Both the position numbers and the translations under genes were made by a program. This document shows positions 1-7,923 of a DNA stretch of 64,000 nucleotides, piece by piece. The stretch covers positions 2,232,001-2,296,000 of the forward strand of contig NZ_JAFIMU010000007.1 of assembly GCF_017302985.1 (NCBI RefSeq), written 5' to 3'. Within the stretch, counting starts at the first letter, position 1. Every line of letters starts with the position of its first letter. Source of the DNA: Corallococcus macrosporus (lineage in GTDB: Bacteria; Myxococcota; Myxococcia; Myxococcales; Myxococcaceae). The notes under the pieces were generated by a model. That model was not told where the DNA came from, did no database searches, and saw nothing but the letters and a program-made list of their open reading frames with translations.

Positions 1-269
1 CCGCGCTGCACGGCGGCACGCTGGGGGCGCTGCTGGAGTCGAGCGCCATCTTCGAGCTGCTGCTCAAGACAGACACCGAGCGCGTGCCCAAGGTCATCTC
101 CACCACGGTGGACTTCCTGCGCTCGGGCAAGGCACAGGACACGTTCGCGAAGGCGTTCATCACGCGGCAGGGGCGGCGCGTGGCCAACGTGCGCGTGGAG
201 GCCTGGCAGGACGACCGCACCCGTCCCATCGCCAGCTCGCACGCGCTGTTCCTGCTGTCGGAGCCATGA
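1..269 (+). CDS. PaaI-type hotdog-fold thioesterase, 3' part only
   Basis: The window opens inside this gene. The frame beginning at base 3 is open to the TGA at 267-269. The visible part starts with ALHGGTLGALLES, the HGG-containing helix entry of PaaI/YdiI-type acyl-CoA thioesterases. It continues with alternating beta strands (STTVDFLRSG, KAFITRQGRRVANVRVEAW) and ends in SSHALFLL, the usual last strand of a hotdog domain. Such enzymes hydrolyse acyl-CoA thioesters in the cytoplasm; the substrate cannot be read here. The N-terminal part, with any general-base residue before HGG, lies outside the window. Family call fairly firm, substrate unknown. Confidence 0.75.
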   Translation, partial: ALHGGTLGALLESSAIFELLLKTDTERVPKVISTTVDFLRSGKAQDTFAKAFITRQGRRVANVRVEAWQDDRTRPIASSHALFLLSEP

Positions 270-281
270 GGCTTCGGGCGG

Positions 282-608
282 CTAGCCGTCCACCACGATG
301 CGGTACGTGCGGCGCTTGCCGTCGCCGCCCCAGACGATGAGGGTGGTGGTCCCCTTCGCCAGCGCGGAGAGCTCCACCCCGTCCTTTCCGGTCGTCCTCA
401 CGTCCGCGACGGACGGGTCGCCCAGCGCCACGCGGCTCAGGCCCGGCACGGTCAGCACCTGCTTCGCGCCCTTCTTCAGGGTGAGCGTCTCGTCCGCGGC
501 CGGCGCCTCGTCCCGGGCCGAGGTCTGAGCGGCGGGCTCCTTCGCCCACGCGGGAGCGGCGGCCAGCAGCAGGGTTCCGAACGTCAGGGCCACGAAGCGT
601 GCAGCCAT
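282..608 (-). CDS. Small exported protein with a pilus/secretin N-domain (CpaC/BON-like)
   Basis: A 108-aa protein. The start at 608 is chosen because a GGAGGT box lies about 6 nt upstream and the protein then begins with a clean signal peptide (MAARFVALTFGTLLLAAAPAWA). After a short acidic linker comes one domain: LTLKKGAKQVLTVPGLSRVALGDPSVADV, then ELSALAKGTTTLIVW. This is the pattern of the domain at the N-terminus of CpaC/RcpA-type secretins. Here it stands alone with no secretin channel domain. I infer a periplasmic accessory protein. It converges on the thioesterase gene with 12 nt between stops. No secretion genes are next to it. Confidence 0.65.
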   Translation of the reverse strand: MAARFVALTFGTLLLAAAPAWAKEPAAQTSARDEAPAADETLTLKKGAKQVLTVPGLSRVALGDPSVADVRTTGKDGVELSALAKGTTTLIVWGGDGKRRTYRIVVDG

Positions 609-936
609 GGATGCGACCTCCAGGTGTGTCTCCGGGGGAATCCGGAGCCGCCCCAGTGTCCCATGCGTGCGCATCCGACGTCTCCCGAGACTTCCGGGAA
701 TTACCGCACTGGCGTTGTTACAGCGTGGTTCCCATTTCTACAGGGTTCCTGACGGGTCCTGCGGTGGACAGCGTGCACGGGCGCACGGTGAGCTGCCTTT
801 GAATCCGCCGGGTGGATGACAGGGATTCCGGTCCGGGGTCGCGGTGGGGGCGCGGCAGTGAACGCGAGCGCGCGTCACGGGAGCGCGGCACGTCGCCTGC
901 TAGCTCACGGGAGCGACCACCGACGCGGAGACCCCC
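609..936. other. Intergenic region between divergent genes
   Basis: 328 nt separate the secretin-N-domain gene (minus) from the TPR gene (plus) and must hold both promoters. I see no convincing -35/-10 pair. A TCCCG...CGGGA hairpin lies near 682-698. A weak TTGTTA...TCTACA pair (715-742, 16-nt spacer) points toward the TPR gene but is far from its start. No coding potential stands out. Confidence 0.4.
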
Positions 937-2106
937 ATGAGCGAGCGCGAGTCGATGAAGCTGCGGGAGTTGAAGGAAACCGCCCATGCGCTGTACCAGC
1001 GGGGGAAGTATGCGCAGTGCGTGGAAACGTATGCGCAGCTGGCCAGGCGGCTGCCGCGAGACGCGAACGTGCGCATCCGGCTGGCGGAGGCCTGTCGCCG
1101 CGCGGGCCAGCGGGAGCAGGCCATCGCCGCGTACCGTGAAGCCTCGCAGGTGCTGTTGTCACTGGGTTGCGAGTCCCGCGCGAGGGGTGCGCTGAAGGCC
1201 GCGCTGGAGCTGGATCCGCGGGACCCGGCGCTGCAACTGGAGGTGGTGCGGCTGGGCCAGGGCGCGGTGACGCCGACGGAGCTGGAGGACGAGCAGCTCT
1301 ACCGCTTCGACCGGCTGCCGCCGCCGACGCCGCCGCCCGGGAGGATGCGCGGCGTGCCGCCGCCTCCGCCGCCGAGCTTCGTGCTCAACGCCGCGCAGGA
1401 GCCGGCCTCCGCCGCGGGCCTGCCGGTGGCGCCGTCCATCGCGCCGCTGAGCGCCCCGGGCGTGCGGAGCCCGGTGCCGACGAGGATGCAGGGGACGGCC
1501 TCCGGGCCGGGGCGGGACGCGGTGCTGCCCCATCCGCGTCCTGTCGCGCTGGCGGGGACGCCCGCGAAGGACACGTCGACGGAGGCGATGTCGCGCTCGA
1601 TGGCGAAGGCGGCGGTGACGCCGCTTCCGAAGGTCATCGTGTCGATGGGCGCCTTCGCGGATCCGCCGGCCGCCAGCCCCGTGAACGCGCCTCCGAGCAT
1701 CCCGCCTGTCACGGTGGACAGGCCCGTGCCCCAGAGGTCGCTGCCGTCCGTGCCGCTGGCCCTGCCCGCGCTGCCGCGCAGTCCTCCGAACGTGCCGCCC
1801 ACGATGATCCCGGAGCGCCCCACGGTGAAGGTCATCCCGCTGCTGAACCGCGCGCCCGGGCCCCAGCCGGTGCCGTCCGCTCCCGCGCCGGTGCCGCACG
1901 CGCCCGCCGGCCATCCGCACGCATCAGCGCTGACGGCGCCACCCAATGCGGTGCTGCCGTACAAGCCGGAGATGCGCCGCCTGGCGCCCAACGTGGTGGC
2001 GCTGCGTGTGTCGCCACAGGCGCGCTGGGTCATCATCCGTTCGGAGAGTGAGCTTGAAGTGAGCCGTTCGGAGGAGCTCCCCGTCGAGCCGAACGCCGCG
2101 CACTGA
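937..2106 (+). CDS. TPR protein with long proline-rich tail
   Basis: 389 aa. Residues about 8-110 form tetratricopeptide helices: HALYQRGKYAQCVETYAQLARRLPRD, then RIRLAEACRRAGQREQAIAAYREAS and ARGALKAALELDPRDPAL. From about residue 125 to 370 the protein is disordered and rich in Pro/Ala, with several PPPPP runs. It ends in a short structured segment (VVALRVSPQARWVIIRSESELEVS). No signal peptide or membrane segment is seen, so it is probably cytoplasmic. The TPRs suggest a scaffold. Proteins of this build are common in Myxococcaceae and mostly uncharacterised. The SitA-like toxin gene follows 55 nt downstream. Confidence 0.7.
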   Translation: MSERESMKLRELKETAHALYQRGKYAQCVETYAQLARRLPRDANVRIRLAEACRRAGQREQAIAAYREASQVLLSLGCESRARGALKAALELDPRDPALQLEVVRLGQGAVTPTELEDEQLYRFDRLPPPTPPPGRMRGVPPPPPPSFVLNAAQEPASAAGLPVAPSIAPLSAPGVRSPVPTRMQGTASGPGRDAVLPHPRPVALAGTPAKDTSTEAMSRSMAKAAVTPLPKVIVSMGAFADPPAASPVNAPPSIPPVTVDRPVPQRSLPSVPLALPALPRSPPNVPPTMIPERPTVKVIPLLNRAPGPQPVPSAPAPVPHAPAGHPHASALTAPPNAVLPYKPEMRRLAPNVVALRVSPQARWVIIRSESELEVSRSEELPVEPNAAH

Positions 2107-2161
2107 ATTGCATGCTCAAATGCCTCTCGCGGAGCGCCCCTGGCTCCGGGAGGACTTTCGC

Positions 2162-3505
2162 ATGCGGCCCTGGTGGTTGATTCCGCTCCTGCTCGTGCTG
2201 CTGACCGGCTGTGGCGGCGTCACGCGGTCGGTGCGTCTGGAGACAGGCAGGGATGCCCCCATCGTGGTGACACCCCGTCCGGGTGCCACGCCGGTGGAAG
2301 TGGACGCGGACGACTTCGAGGAAGCCGTCGCGGTGCTGGCCCGGACCGTGCGCCCGCCCACGCATCCTCAGGACGCGGCACGGCGCTTGTGGCAGGTGGA
2401 GCCGCGCAGCGGTTCGTACCTGTTCGACCCGCGCAGCCGCCACATCACGCCGATGGCGCCGGGCGAGCACCTGGAAGGCGCCACCTCCAGCGCGGACGTA
2501 GAGCTGACGCGTGCGTATCTGCGCTGGTGCGAACGCACGGGCAGGCCGGGCGACTGCTTGCGCCTCCTGGTGGAGGGACCCACGGTCACTGGAGACGGGC
2601 GCTACGCCCTGGCCATGGCGCTGGCCCAGGGGGCCGTGCTGGAGGAACTGCTGGAGGCCTTCCAGGACATGGCCGATCCCCAGGCCATGCTGACGACGGT
2701 CCTGTGGACGTGGACCACGTACATGGTCCTGCTCGCGGTGCCGGAGCCCTTCTCCAAGGGACTCGCCGCCGTGATGACCGTCACGCTCATCTCCTACGTG
2801 GGCGTCGATACCTTCTGGAACCTCATCGTGGGCTTCAAGCAGTTGGTGGAAGCCGCGGACCGGGCCACCACGTTCGGCGCGCTGCGCGAGGCGGGCGAGC
2901 GCTACGGCAAGGTCATGGGCCGCAACGCGGCACGGGCTTTCGCCCTGCTGGCCACGGCGGCGATCGGCAGTACTGCCCCCGGCCTGGCGGCGAAGGTCCC
3001 CAAGCTCCCTGGAGCCGCCCTGGCGACGGCGCAGGCCGAGTCCCAGCTGGGCCTGCGGTTCGCGGCGATCGCGGAGGTGGAGACGGTGGCGGTGAGCGCC
3101 GGGACCGTGACGGTCGCACTCGCGCCCGGCGCGGTGGCCATGGCCGCCAATGGCGGTGGGCCCACGCCTCCCACGGGTGCGCCGAGGGGCTGGGGCTCGT
3201 TCAGTGGCTTCAAGAAGGCCCTGGGCCCAGCGGGTCCGGGCAAGGAGTGGCATCACATCGTCGAACAGACCCCGGGCAACGTGCAGCGGTTCGGTCCCCA
3301 GGCCCTTCACAACACCGAGAACGTCGTCCCGCTGGACAAGCGCCTGCACATGGATGTCAGTCGCTTCTACTCCTCGATTCTCCGTGTCCTCACGCAGTCG
3401 AGTACACAGACCGTACGTCAGTGGTTGAGCACGCAGTCCTACGAAGCCCAGCGTGAGTTCGGTCTGATCGCCATCGAGAACGTGCGGAAGGGAGTCTGGA
3501 AATGA
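2162..3505 (+). CDS. SitA-type lipoprotein toxin with HNH/AHH nuclease tip
   Basis: 447 aa. The start at 2162 has a GGGAGGA box about 8 nt upstream and gives a lipoprotein signal ending LLTGC, with the lipidated Cys at residue 17. Residues about 20-310 match the SitA scaffold: TRSVRLETG, DFEEAVAVLARTV, RWCERTGRPGDCLRLL, a hydrophobic stretch near 180-220 (VLLAVPEPFSKGLAAVMTV) and EAADRATTF. After a GGGPTPPTG hinge the C-terminal 100 residues carry WHHIVEQ, HNTENVVPLDKRLH and a helical tail, an HNH/AHH-type nuclease pattern. In Myxococcus, SitA lipoproteins pass between kin cells by TraA/TraB outer-membrane exchange and kill recipients lacking the cognate SitI. The immunity gene overlaps by ATGA. 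A second cassette lies at 7183-9254. Nuclease activity is inferred from motifs only. Confidence 0.8.
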   Translation: MRPWWLIPLLLVLLTGCGGVTRSVRLETGRDAPIVVTPRPGATPVEVDADDFEEAVAVLARTVRPPTHPQDAARRLWQVEPRSGSYLFDPRSRHITPMAPGEHLEGATSSADVELTRAYLRWCERTGRPGDCLRLLVEGPTVTGDGRYALAMALAQGAVLEELLEAFQDMADPQAMLTTVLWTWTTYMVLLAVPEPFSKGLAAVMTVTLISYVGVDTFWNLIVGFKQLVEAADRATTFGALREAGERYGKVMGRNAARAFALLATAAIGSTAPGLAAKVPKLPGAALATAQAESQLGLRFAAIAEVETVAVSAGTVTVALAPGAVAMAANGGGPTPPTGAPRGWGSFSGFKKALGPAGPGKEWHHIVEQTPGNVQRFGPQALHNTENVVPLDKRLHMDVSRFYSSILRVLTQSSTQTVRQWLSTQSYEAQREFGLIAIENVRKGVWK

Positions 3506-3855
3506 CGCTGGAGCAACTGGTCGAACAATTCGCGAAGCACGTCGCCGCGCAGACCGACGCCATCCATCGAGGCGATCCTCCCAGGATCGGGAACAAGCAC
3601 GCCAAAAAGTACAACGCGGCGATCGACCAACTCCTGGCCCATGGCGATGCCGGGAGGGACGCGCTCCTGGTGCTGTTCAAGCACGAGCGCACGGACGTCC
3701 GTGCCACGGCGGCGGCCTTTCTGCTCCGCTACCGGACGGCGGAAGCCACCGCCGTCCTGGAGGTGGCTGCGAAGGAGGGCGGCATCGGCGCTATCGATGC
3801 CATCATGGCCCTCAAACACTGGCGGGAAGGTACCTGGACCCTGGACCCGGGGTAG
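3502..3855 (+). CDS. DUF2019/HEAT-like immunity protein for the upstream SitA toxin
   Basis: 117 aa, starting within the toxin stop (ATGA overlap), so translation is probably coupled. The first 40 residues (TLEQLVEQFAKHVAAQTDAI, then KHAKKYNAAIDQLL) and the HEAT-like body (GRDALLVLFKHERTDVRATAAAFLLRY, then AVLEVAAKEGG) match the DUF2019 family. That family is often found next to polymorphic toxins. No signal peptide, so it acts in the cytoplasm, where a delivered nuclease would act. The immunity role is inferred from overlap and family. It ends 7 nt before the stop of the convergent Cys/His gene. Confidence 0.8.
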   Translation: MTLEQLVEQFAKHVAAQTDAIHRGDPPRIGNKHAKKYNAAIDQLLAHGDAGRDALLVLFKHERTDVRATAAAFLLRYRTAEATAVLEVAAKEGGIGAIDAIMALKHWREGTWTLDPG

Positions 3856-3862
3856 GCCCGGC

Positions 3863-4144
3863 CTACATCGACACGGACTTCTTCGGGTCGATGAGGCTCT
3901 GAAGCGGATTCGTCGCCTCCGCGGTCTCCTGCTCCAGGTCCGGCTCGTAGGCGCGGACCTGCGCCTCGCAGTGATTGCTCTTGCGGTTCTGGTGGCAGTG
4001 CCGGATGCCGTACACGTGATGGCACCCGCATGGATCCACGCGCTTCTTGGCGCACAGCGACGGATTGAAAACCGGAGCCGCGGTCAGCTCCACCGGCCCC
4101 GCCTGCAACGACATCGCCAGCACCATCCCCGTCAAAAACCCCAT
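3863..4144 (-). CDS. Small exported Cys/His-rich protein
   Basis: 93 aa when started at 4144, where an AAGGGGGTG stretch lies upstream. The product opens with a hydrophobic signal (MGFLTGMVLAMSLQA). The mature part has a dense Cys/His cluster: SLCAKKRVDPCGCHHVYGIR, then HCHQNRKSNHC. This suggests metal binding or disulfides outside the cytoplasm. A longer open frame upstream has no signal-like features and was not used. I do not recognise a family. It converges tail-to-tail with the first immunity gene; its promoter lies in the gap before rtcB. Confidence 0.6.
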   Translation of the reverse strand: MGFLTGMVLAMSLQAGPVELTAAPVFNPSLCAKKRVDPCGCHHVYGIRHCHQNRKSNHCEAQVRAYEPDLEQETAEATNPLQSLIDPKKSVSM

Positions 4145-4379
4145 CGCCCACCCCCTTGATGCACGCTGGAGAAATGGGAATGCCGATCGGATGCCGCAAC
4201 CCCCAGGCTTGTCTGAATGCCGATCCGTGCACTCCCGGCCGTTCCACCTGTCCGCCCCATCCAATTCCACCCCGGCGGACGCCAGGCAGGCAGCCATGCG
4301 TGTGTCCGGAAAGCAGCAGCGTCAGGGATGAGGGAGGGCTTCGTCCCTGCCGCGGGTTCACCCACCTGGGGGATTCACC

Positions 4380-5738
4380 ATGAGCTGGAAGCAACACCTG
4401 GAAAAGGTCTCCGAGGGCCACTACGTCCTGCCGCGCACCAAGACGATGCGCGTGCACGCGGACCTGTTCCTCTCCGACAAGCTCCTCTGGGGGGAGGAAG
4501 GCAATCCTGAAGCCCCCGCGCTGGAAGACGCCGTCTTCGATCAGGTCGTCAACGCCGCCACCTTCCCGGGGGTCACCCGCGTCGCCGTCACGCCGGACTG
4601 TCACGTGGGCTACGGCGTCCCCATCGGCACCATCGTGGAGACGGACGGCACCCTGCTGCCCACCGCCGCCGGGTACGACATCGGCTGCGGCATGGTCCAG
4701 CTCCAGACCTCCCTCACCGTGGAGGACGTCGCGGACCCCGCGAAGCGCCGCCAGTGGATCAACGAGGTGACCGAGCGCATCGCCGTGGGCGTGGGCGCCA
4801 CCCGGGCCCGCAAGCAGCGCAAGCTCAACGAGTCCACCGTCAAGGAAGTGCTCCGGCACGGCGCCAAGGCCCTGGGCCGCAACCGCTCCGTCACCGAGCG
4901 CGACTTCATCCCCGTGGAGGACACCGGGGTGGACATCCCCGGGCGTGCCTACGACAAGCGCGGGCAGTTGGGCAGCCTGGGCGGCGGCAACCACTTCACC
5001 GAGATGCAGGTGGATGAGCAGGGCCGCGTCTGGGTGATGCTCCACACCGGCAGCCGCGGCTTCGGCTGGAACATCGCCAAGCACTTCTTCGTGGAGGGCG
5101 CCGCCCAGCTGGGCCTCAAGAGCCGCAGCGAGGACTTCGTCTGGCTGGACGCGGACAGCGCCCTGGGCCGGCACTACTGGAACCTGCACAACATGGCGGC
5201 CAACTTCGCCGTGGCCAACCGGCTGCTCATCGGCGAGGCCGTGTGCGGGGCCCTCGAGGACGTGTTCGGAGGGACGGCGAGCATCTACTACGAGATCAGC
5301 CACAACCTCATCCAGAAGGAGGGCGGCAAGTTCGTCGCTCGCAAGGGCGCCACGCGGGCCTTCCCCGCCAGCCACCCGGCCCTCAAGGGGACGACGTGGG
5401 AGGCCACCGGGCACCCCATCCTCATCCCCGGGTCCATGGAGACGGGCAGCGCCATCCTCTTCGCGGAACCAGGGGCGGAGAAGTCCATCTACTCGGTGAA
5501 CCACGGCTCCGGCCGGCGGCTGTCACGCGCCGCGGCGCGCCGGCAGCTCCAGCAGGAGGAGACGGACCGGCGCATGCAGGAGGCCGGCATCCTGCTCAAC
5601 ACCCGCACCACGCCGCTGGACGAGTCCGGGCCCTGCTACAAGAACCTGGACGACGTGCTGGAGACGGTGGAGCAGGCCGGACTCGCCCGGGTGGCCCACC
5701 GCCTCAAGCCGGTGGCCTGCATCAAGGGCGCGGACTGA
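4380..5738 (+). CDS. rtcB: RtcB RNA-splicing ligase
   Basis: 452 aa, near full RtcB length. RtcB joins RNA 2',3'-cyclic or 3'-phosphate ends to 5'-OH ends using GTP and Mn2+. Visible hallmarks are DCHVGYGVPIG with the metal-binding Cys/His near residue 80, YDIGCGM, GGGNHF, HTGSRG, and VNHGSGRRLSR, whose His (about residue 375) is the guanylylated nucleophile. The start follows a GGGGATTCACC leader. No archease or RtcA gene is adjacent; upstream is the divergent Cys/His gene and downstream a PilZ gene. It lies between two nuclease-toxin cassettes, which may be chance. Confidence 0.95.
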   Translation: MSWKQHLEKVSEGHYVLPRTKTMRVHADLFLSDKLLWGEEGNPEAPALEDAVFDQVVNAATFPGVTRVAVTPDCHVGYGVPIGTIVETDGTLLPTAAGYDIGCGMVQLQTSLTVEDVADPAKRRQWINEVTERIAVGVGATRARKQRKLNESTVKEVLRHGAKALGRNRSVTERDFIPVEDTGVDIPGRAYDKRGQLGSLGGGNHFTEMQVDEQGRVWVMLHTGSRGFGWNIAKHFFVEGAAQLGLKSRSEDFVWLDADSALGRHYWNLHNMAANFAVANRLLIGEAVCGALEDVFGGTASIYYEISHNLIQKEGGKFVARKGATRAFPASHPALKGTTWEATGHPILIPGSMETGSAILFAEPGAEKSIYSVNHGSGRRLSRAAARRQLQQEETDRRMQEAGILLNTRTTPLDESGPCYKNLDDVLETVEQAGLARVAHRLKPVACIKGAD

Positions 5739-5814
5739 GGGTGGACCTGGCAGGAGGGGGCTCGTGGGAGAGGCCGGGCGGCGCTAGAGTGGGCGTCCGT
5801 CTGGAGCCCCACGC

Positions 5815-6750
5815 ATGCCCCCCTCCCCCACTCCCTCCCGGGAAGCCGAGCTGGCGCGCGCCGAAGCCGAAATGGCTCGGCTGGAAGCGCAGCTTGCTGA
5901 ACAGGTGGCCCGCGCCACCGCCGACGCGGCCGCGCTGACCGAACGGCTTGCCCGCGTGCGGCAGGCCCTGGCCCGGCCGGAGCACACCGCGGACTCGCGC
6001 CTGTCCCAGTGGGCCATGCGCCTGGAGGACACCGAGTCCCCCGAGCCCTCCCCGGAGCTCGCGCGCCTGCGGGAGAAGGCCCTGGATGCCCGCGAGGCCG
6101 CGCTGGACACGCGCCGGCAGGCCGGGCTGGACCTCCAGTCCGCGCTGCGCGTGCAGCAGGAGGACGCTGGCCGGGTGGAGAAGGCGCTGTCGTCCGCCGA
6201 GGCCGACCTCAAGCGCGTGGAGGACGCCGCGAAGGCCCGTGCGGCGGCCGAGGAGAAGGCCCGCCGCGCCGCGGAGGCCGAGACCCAGAAGGTCGTCCCG
6301 CCTCCGGGGCTGAAGCCGGCCGGGGCGAAGGCGGTGTCCACGGAGACGCCGACGCGCGCGGAGCGGCTGCCGGCCCGGATGCCCGAGGCCGCCACTCCGG
6401 CGAAGAGCGACGGGCGCAAGGCGGGCCGGGTGCGGATGCACACGACCATCGACACGCGCAGCGACTCCAACTTCTTCACCGGCTTCTCCATGGACATCAG
6501 CGAGGGCGGCATCTTCATCGCCACCGTGGAGGCGGTGCCGCGCGGCACGCCGGTGGAGCTGGACTTCACGCTGCCGGGAGGCCGGCCGCTGACGGTGAAC
6601 GGCGTGGTGCGCTGGGCGCGCGACGGCAACGACCGCACGCCGGACCTGATGCCGGGTGTGGGCGTGCAGTTCACCACGCTGCCGCCGGAGGTGGCGCACG
6701 CCATCTCGTCGTTCGTGGCCACGCGCGACCCCATGTTCTACCCGGACTGA
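5815..6750 (+). CDS. Coiled-coil protein with C-terminal PilZ domain
   Basis: 311 aa. Residues about 5-165 are a highly charged, Ala-rich coiled coil (AELARAEAEMARLEAQLAEQ and similar). After a Pro/Ala linker, residues about 200-305 form a PilZ domain of the type multiplied in Myxococcus: SDSNFFTGFSMDISEGGIFI, then PVELDFTLPGG and PGVGVQFTTL. The DxSxxG half of the c-di-GMP site is present. The RxxxR half is only loosely matched by RKAGR before it, so nucleotide binding is uncertain. No membrane segment. The VOC gene follows after 30 nt and could be cotranscribed. Confidence 0.8.
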   Translation: MPPSPTPSREAELARAEAEMARLEAQLAEQVARATADAAALTERLARVRQALARPEHTADSRLSQWAMRLEDTESPEPSPELARLREKALDAREAALDTRRQAGLDLQSALRVQQEDAGRVEKALSSAEADLKRVEDAAKARAAAEEKARRAAEAETQKVVPPPGLKPAGAKAVSTETPTRAERLPARMPEAATPAKSDGRKAGRVRMHTTIDTRSDSNFFTGFSMDISEGGIFIATVEAVPRGTPVELDFTLPGGRPLTVNGVVRWARDGNDRTPDLMPGVGVQFTTLPPEVAHAISSFVATRDPMFYPD

Positions 6751-6780
6751 GCGGCGCTCGGTTCTGCTAGGAAGCCGGGC

Positions 6781-7176
6781 ATGATCGACCACCTGAGCTT
6801 CTACGCGACTGACTTCGCCGCCACGAAGGCCTTCTACGAAGCGGTCCTGTCCACGCTGGGCGCGGGCCTCGTGATGGAGATGACGTCCACCTGGGACCCG
6901 GAGTTCCCCACGCGCCGCATGGCGGCCTTCGGTCCGCCCCAGCGGCCGGTGCTGTGGATCATCGAGACGAAGACGCCCGTGTCGCCCCGGCACGTGGCCT
7001 TCACGGCGAGCGGCCCGGAGGCGGTGGACGGCTTCCACCAGGCGGCGCTGAAGGCGGGCGGCAAGGACAACGGCGCGCCGGGAAAGCGGCCGCACTACCA
7101 CGCGGGCTACTACGGCGCGTTCGTGTTGGATCCGGACGGCAACAACGTGGAGGCGGTCCACCACGGCGCGCCGTGA
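6781..7176 (+). CDS. VOC-family (glyoxalase/bleomycin-resistance fold) protein
   Basis: 131 aa, a single two-module VOC domain. It starts with IDHLSFYATDFAATKAFYEAVL, where the first metal-ligand position is His, and ends with HYHAGYYGAFVLDPDGNNVEAVHH, carrying the late His and Glu ligands. These features fit a metal-dependent lyase, dioxygenase or resistance protein; the substrate is unreadable. The start at 6781 immediately follows the PilZ gene. Its stop lies 7 nt from the stop of the convergent Imm52-type gene. Confidence 0.8.
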   Translation: MIDHLSFYATDFAATKAFYEAVLSTLGAGLVMEMTSTWDPEFPTRRMAAFGPPQRPVLWIIETKTPVSPRHVAFTASGPEAVDGFHQAALKAGGKDNGAPGKRPHYHAGYYGAFVLDPDGNNVEAVHHGAP

Positions 7177-7182
7177 AAGGCT

Positions 7183-7923
7183 TCAGGTGCCCCAGGGGCG
7201 CAGGGGCCGGAGCAGCCCCGCGTCCTGGAGGCGCGCCTGGACGTCCGCGGCCAGGGCGACGTGGGCCGGATTGGAGGCGGTGAACTTCTCCGGCGTGAGG
7301 GTGATGAGCGTGCCCCGGTTCTCCAGGTGCTCTACCTGCACGGGAGCAGGGAGCGGGGGCACGGGGCCGCGGAAGTCGGCGAAGTACATGACCCAGCCGA
7401 CGAAGGATCCGGCCTCTGAGAACTGACCGACCTTGATCTGTTCCCGATGCGCGTGGGAGGTCGCGATGCCGACCTCGGGTTCCCACGCGAGCGCCATGGC
7501 ACGCACCACGCCAGTGAGGACCGGCGCGGTCAGCACACGCTCCGCGACCTGGCCCGTGCTGAGCGCATTGAGGACACAGTTGGAGCTCACGCGCGCCGAG
7601 GAACTTCCACAGTCGCCATGGAGTCCCGTGGTTTCTTCTGGGTCTTCGCCCGCCCAAAGCCAGAAGCTAGAGCTGTCACGAAATCGGTTGCTCTTCCGCC
7701 CCAGAAGCTTCGCGAGCGTCACGGCATCTGGCTGGACTTGTCGATTTCGTGCCTTCTCGAAGGTCGCTGCGGCTTGATGCCAGCGGCTCCAGGTTGGCTC
7801 TAGCTGCCCCATCCCTTTGAGAAAGGATTCCAGGCGCTGGGCGCAGACCTCGATTGGCTCCAGACGAGCCAGCCAGTAGGAGCCCGCATAGTACGTTTCG
7901 ACCATAGAGCTAGCGTGCCTCAT
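7183..7923 (-). CDS. Imm52-type immunity protein
   Basis: 246 aa. The ATG at 7923 overlaps the TGA of the upstream toxin (ATGA), the same layout as the first cassette. An internal ATG at 7905 is an alternative start. Features are METYYAGSYWLARLEPIEVCAQRLESFL near the start, a TWSRWHQ motif and a C-terminal TLTPEKFTASNPAHVALAADVQARL. This pattern fits Imm52 (DUF5715-like) proteins, which commonly accompany REase-5 toxins. No signal peptide, hence cytoplasmic. Immunity function is inferred from context and family resemblance. Confidence 0.75.
   Translation of the reverse strand: MRHASSMVETYYAGSYWLARLEPIEVCAQRLESFLKGMGQLEPTWSRWHQAAATFEKARNRQVQPDAVTLAKLLGRKSNRFRDSSSFWLWAGEDPEETTGLHGDCGSSSARVSSNCVLNALSTGQVAERVLTAPVLTGVVRAMALAWEPEVGIATSHAHREQIKVGQFSEAGSFVGWVMYFADFRGPVPPLPAPVQVEHLENRGTLITLTPEKFTASNPAHVALAADVQARLQDAGLLRPLRPWGT

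Noticed and set aside
711-727. TGG-N10-GC pattern resembling a sigma-54 site in the 609-936 gap
   Set aside because: The -12 half (ACAGC) does not resemble TTGCA and no enhancer-binding site is visible. Such patterns occur by chance at this GC content.
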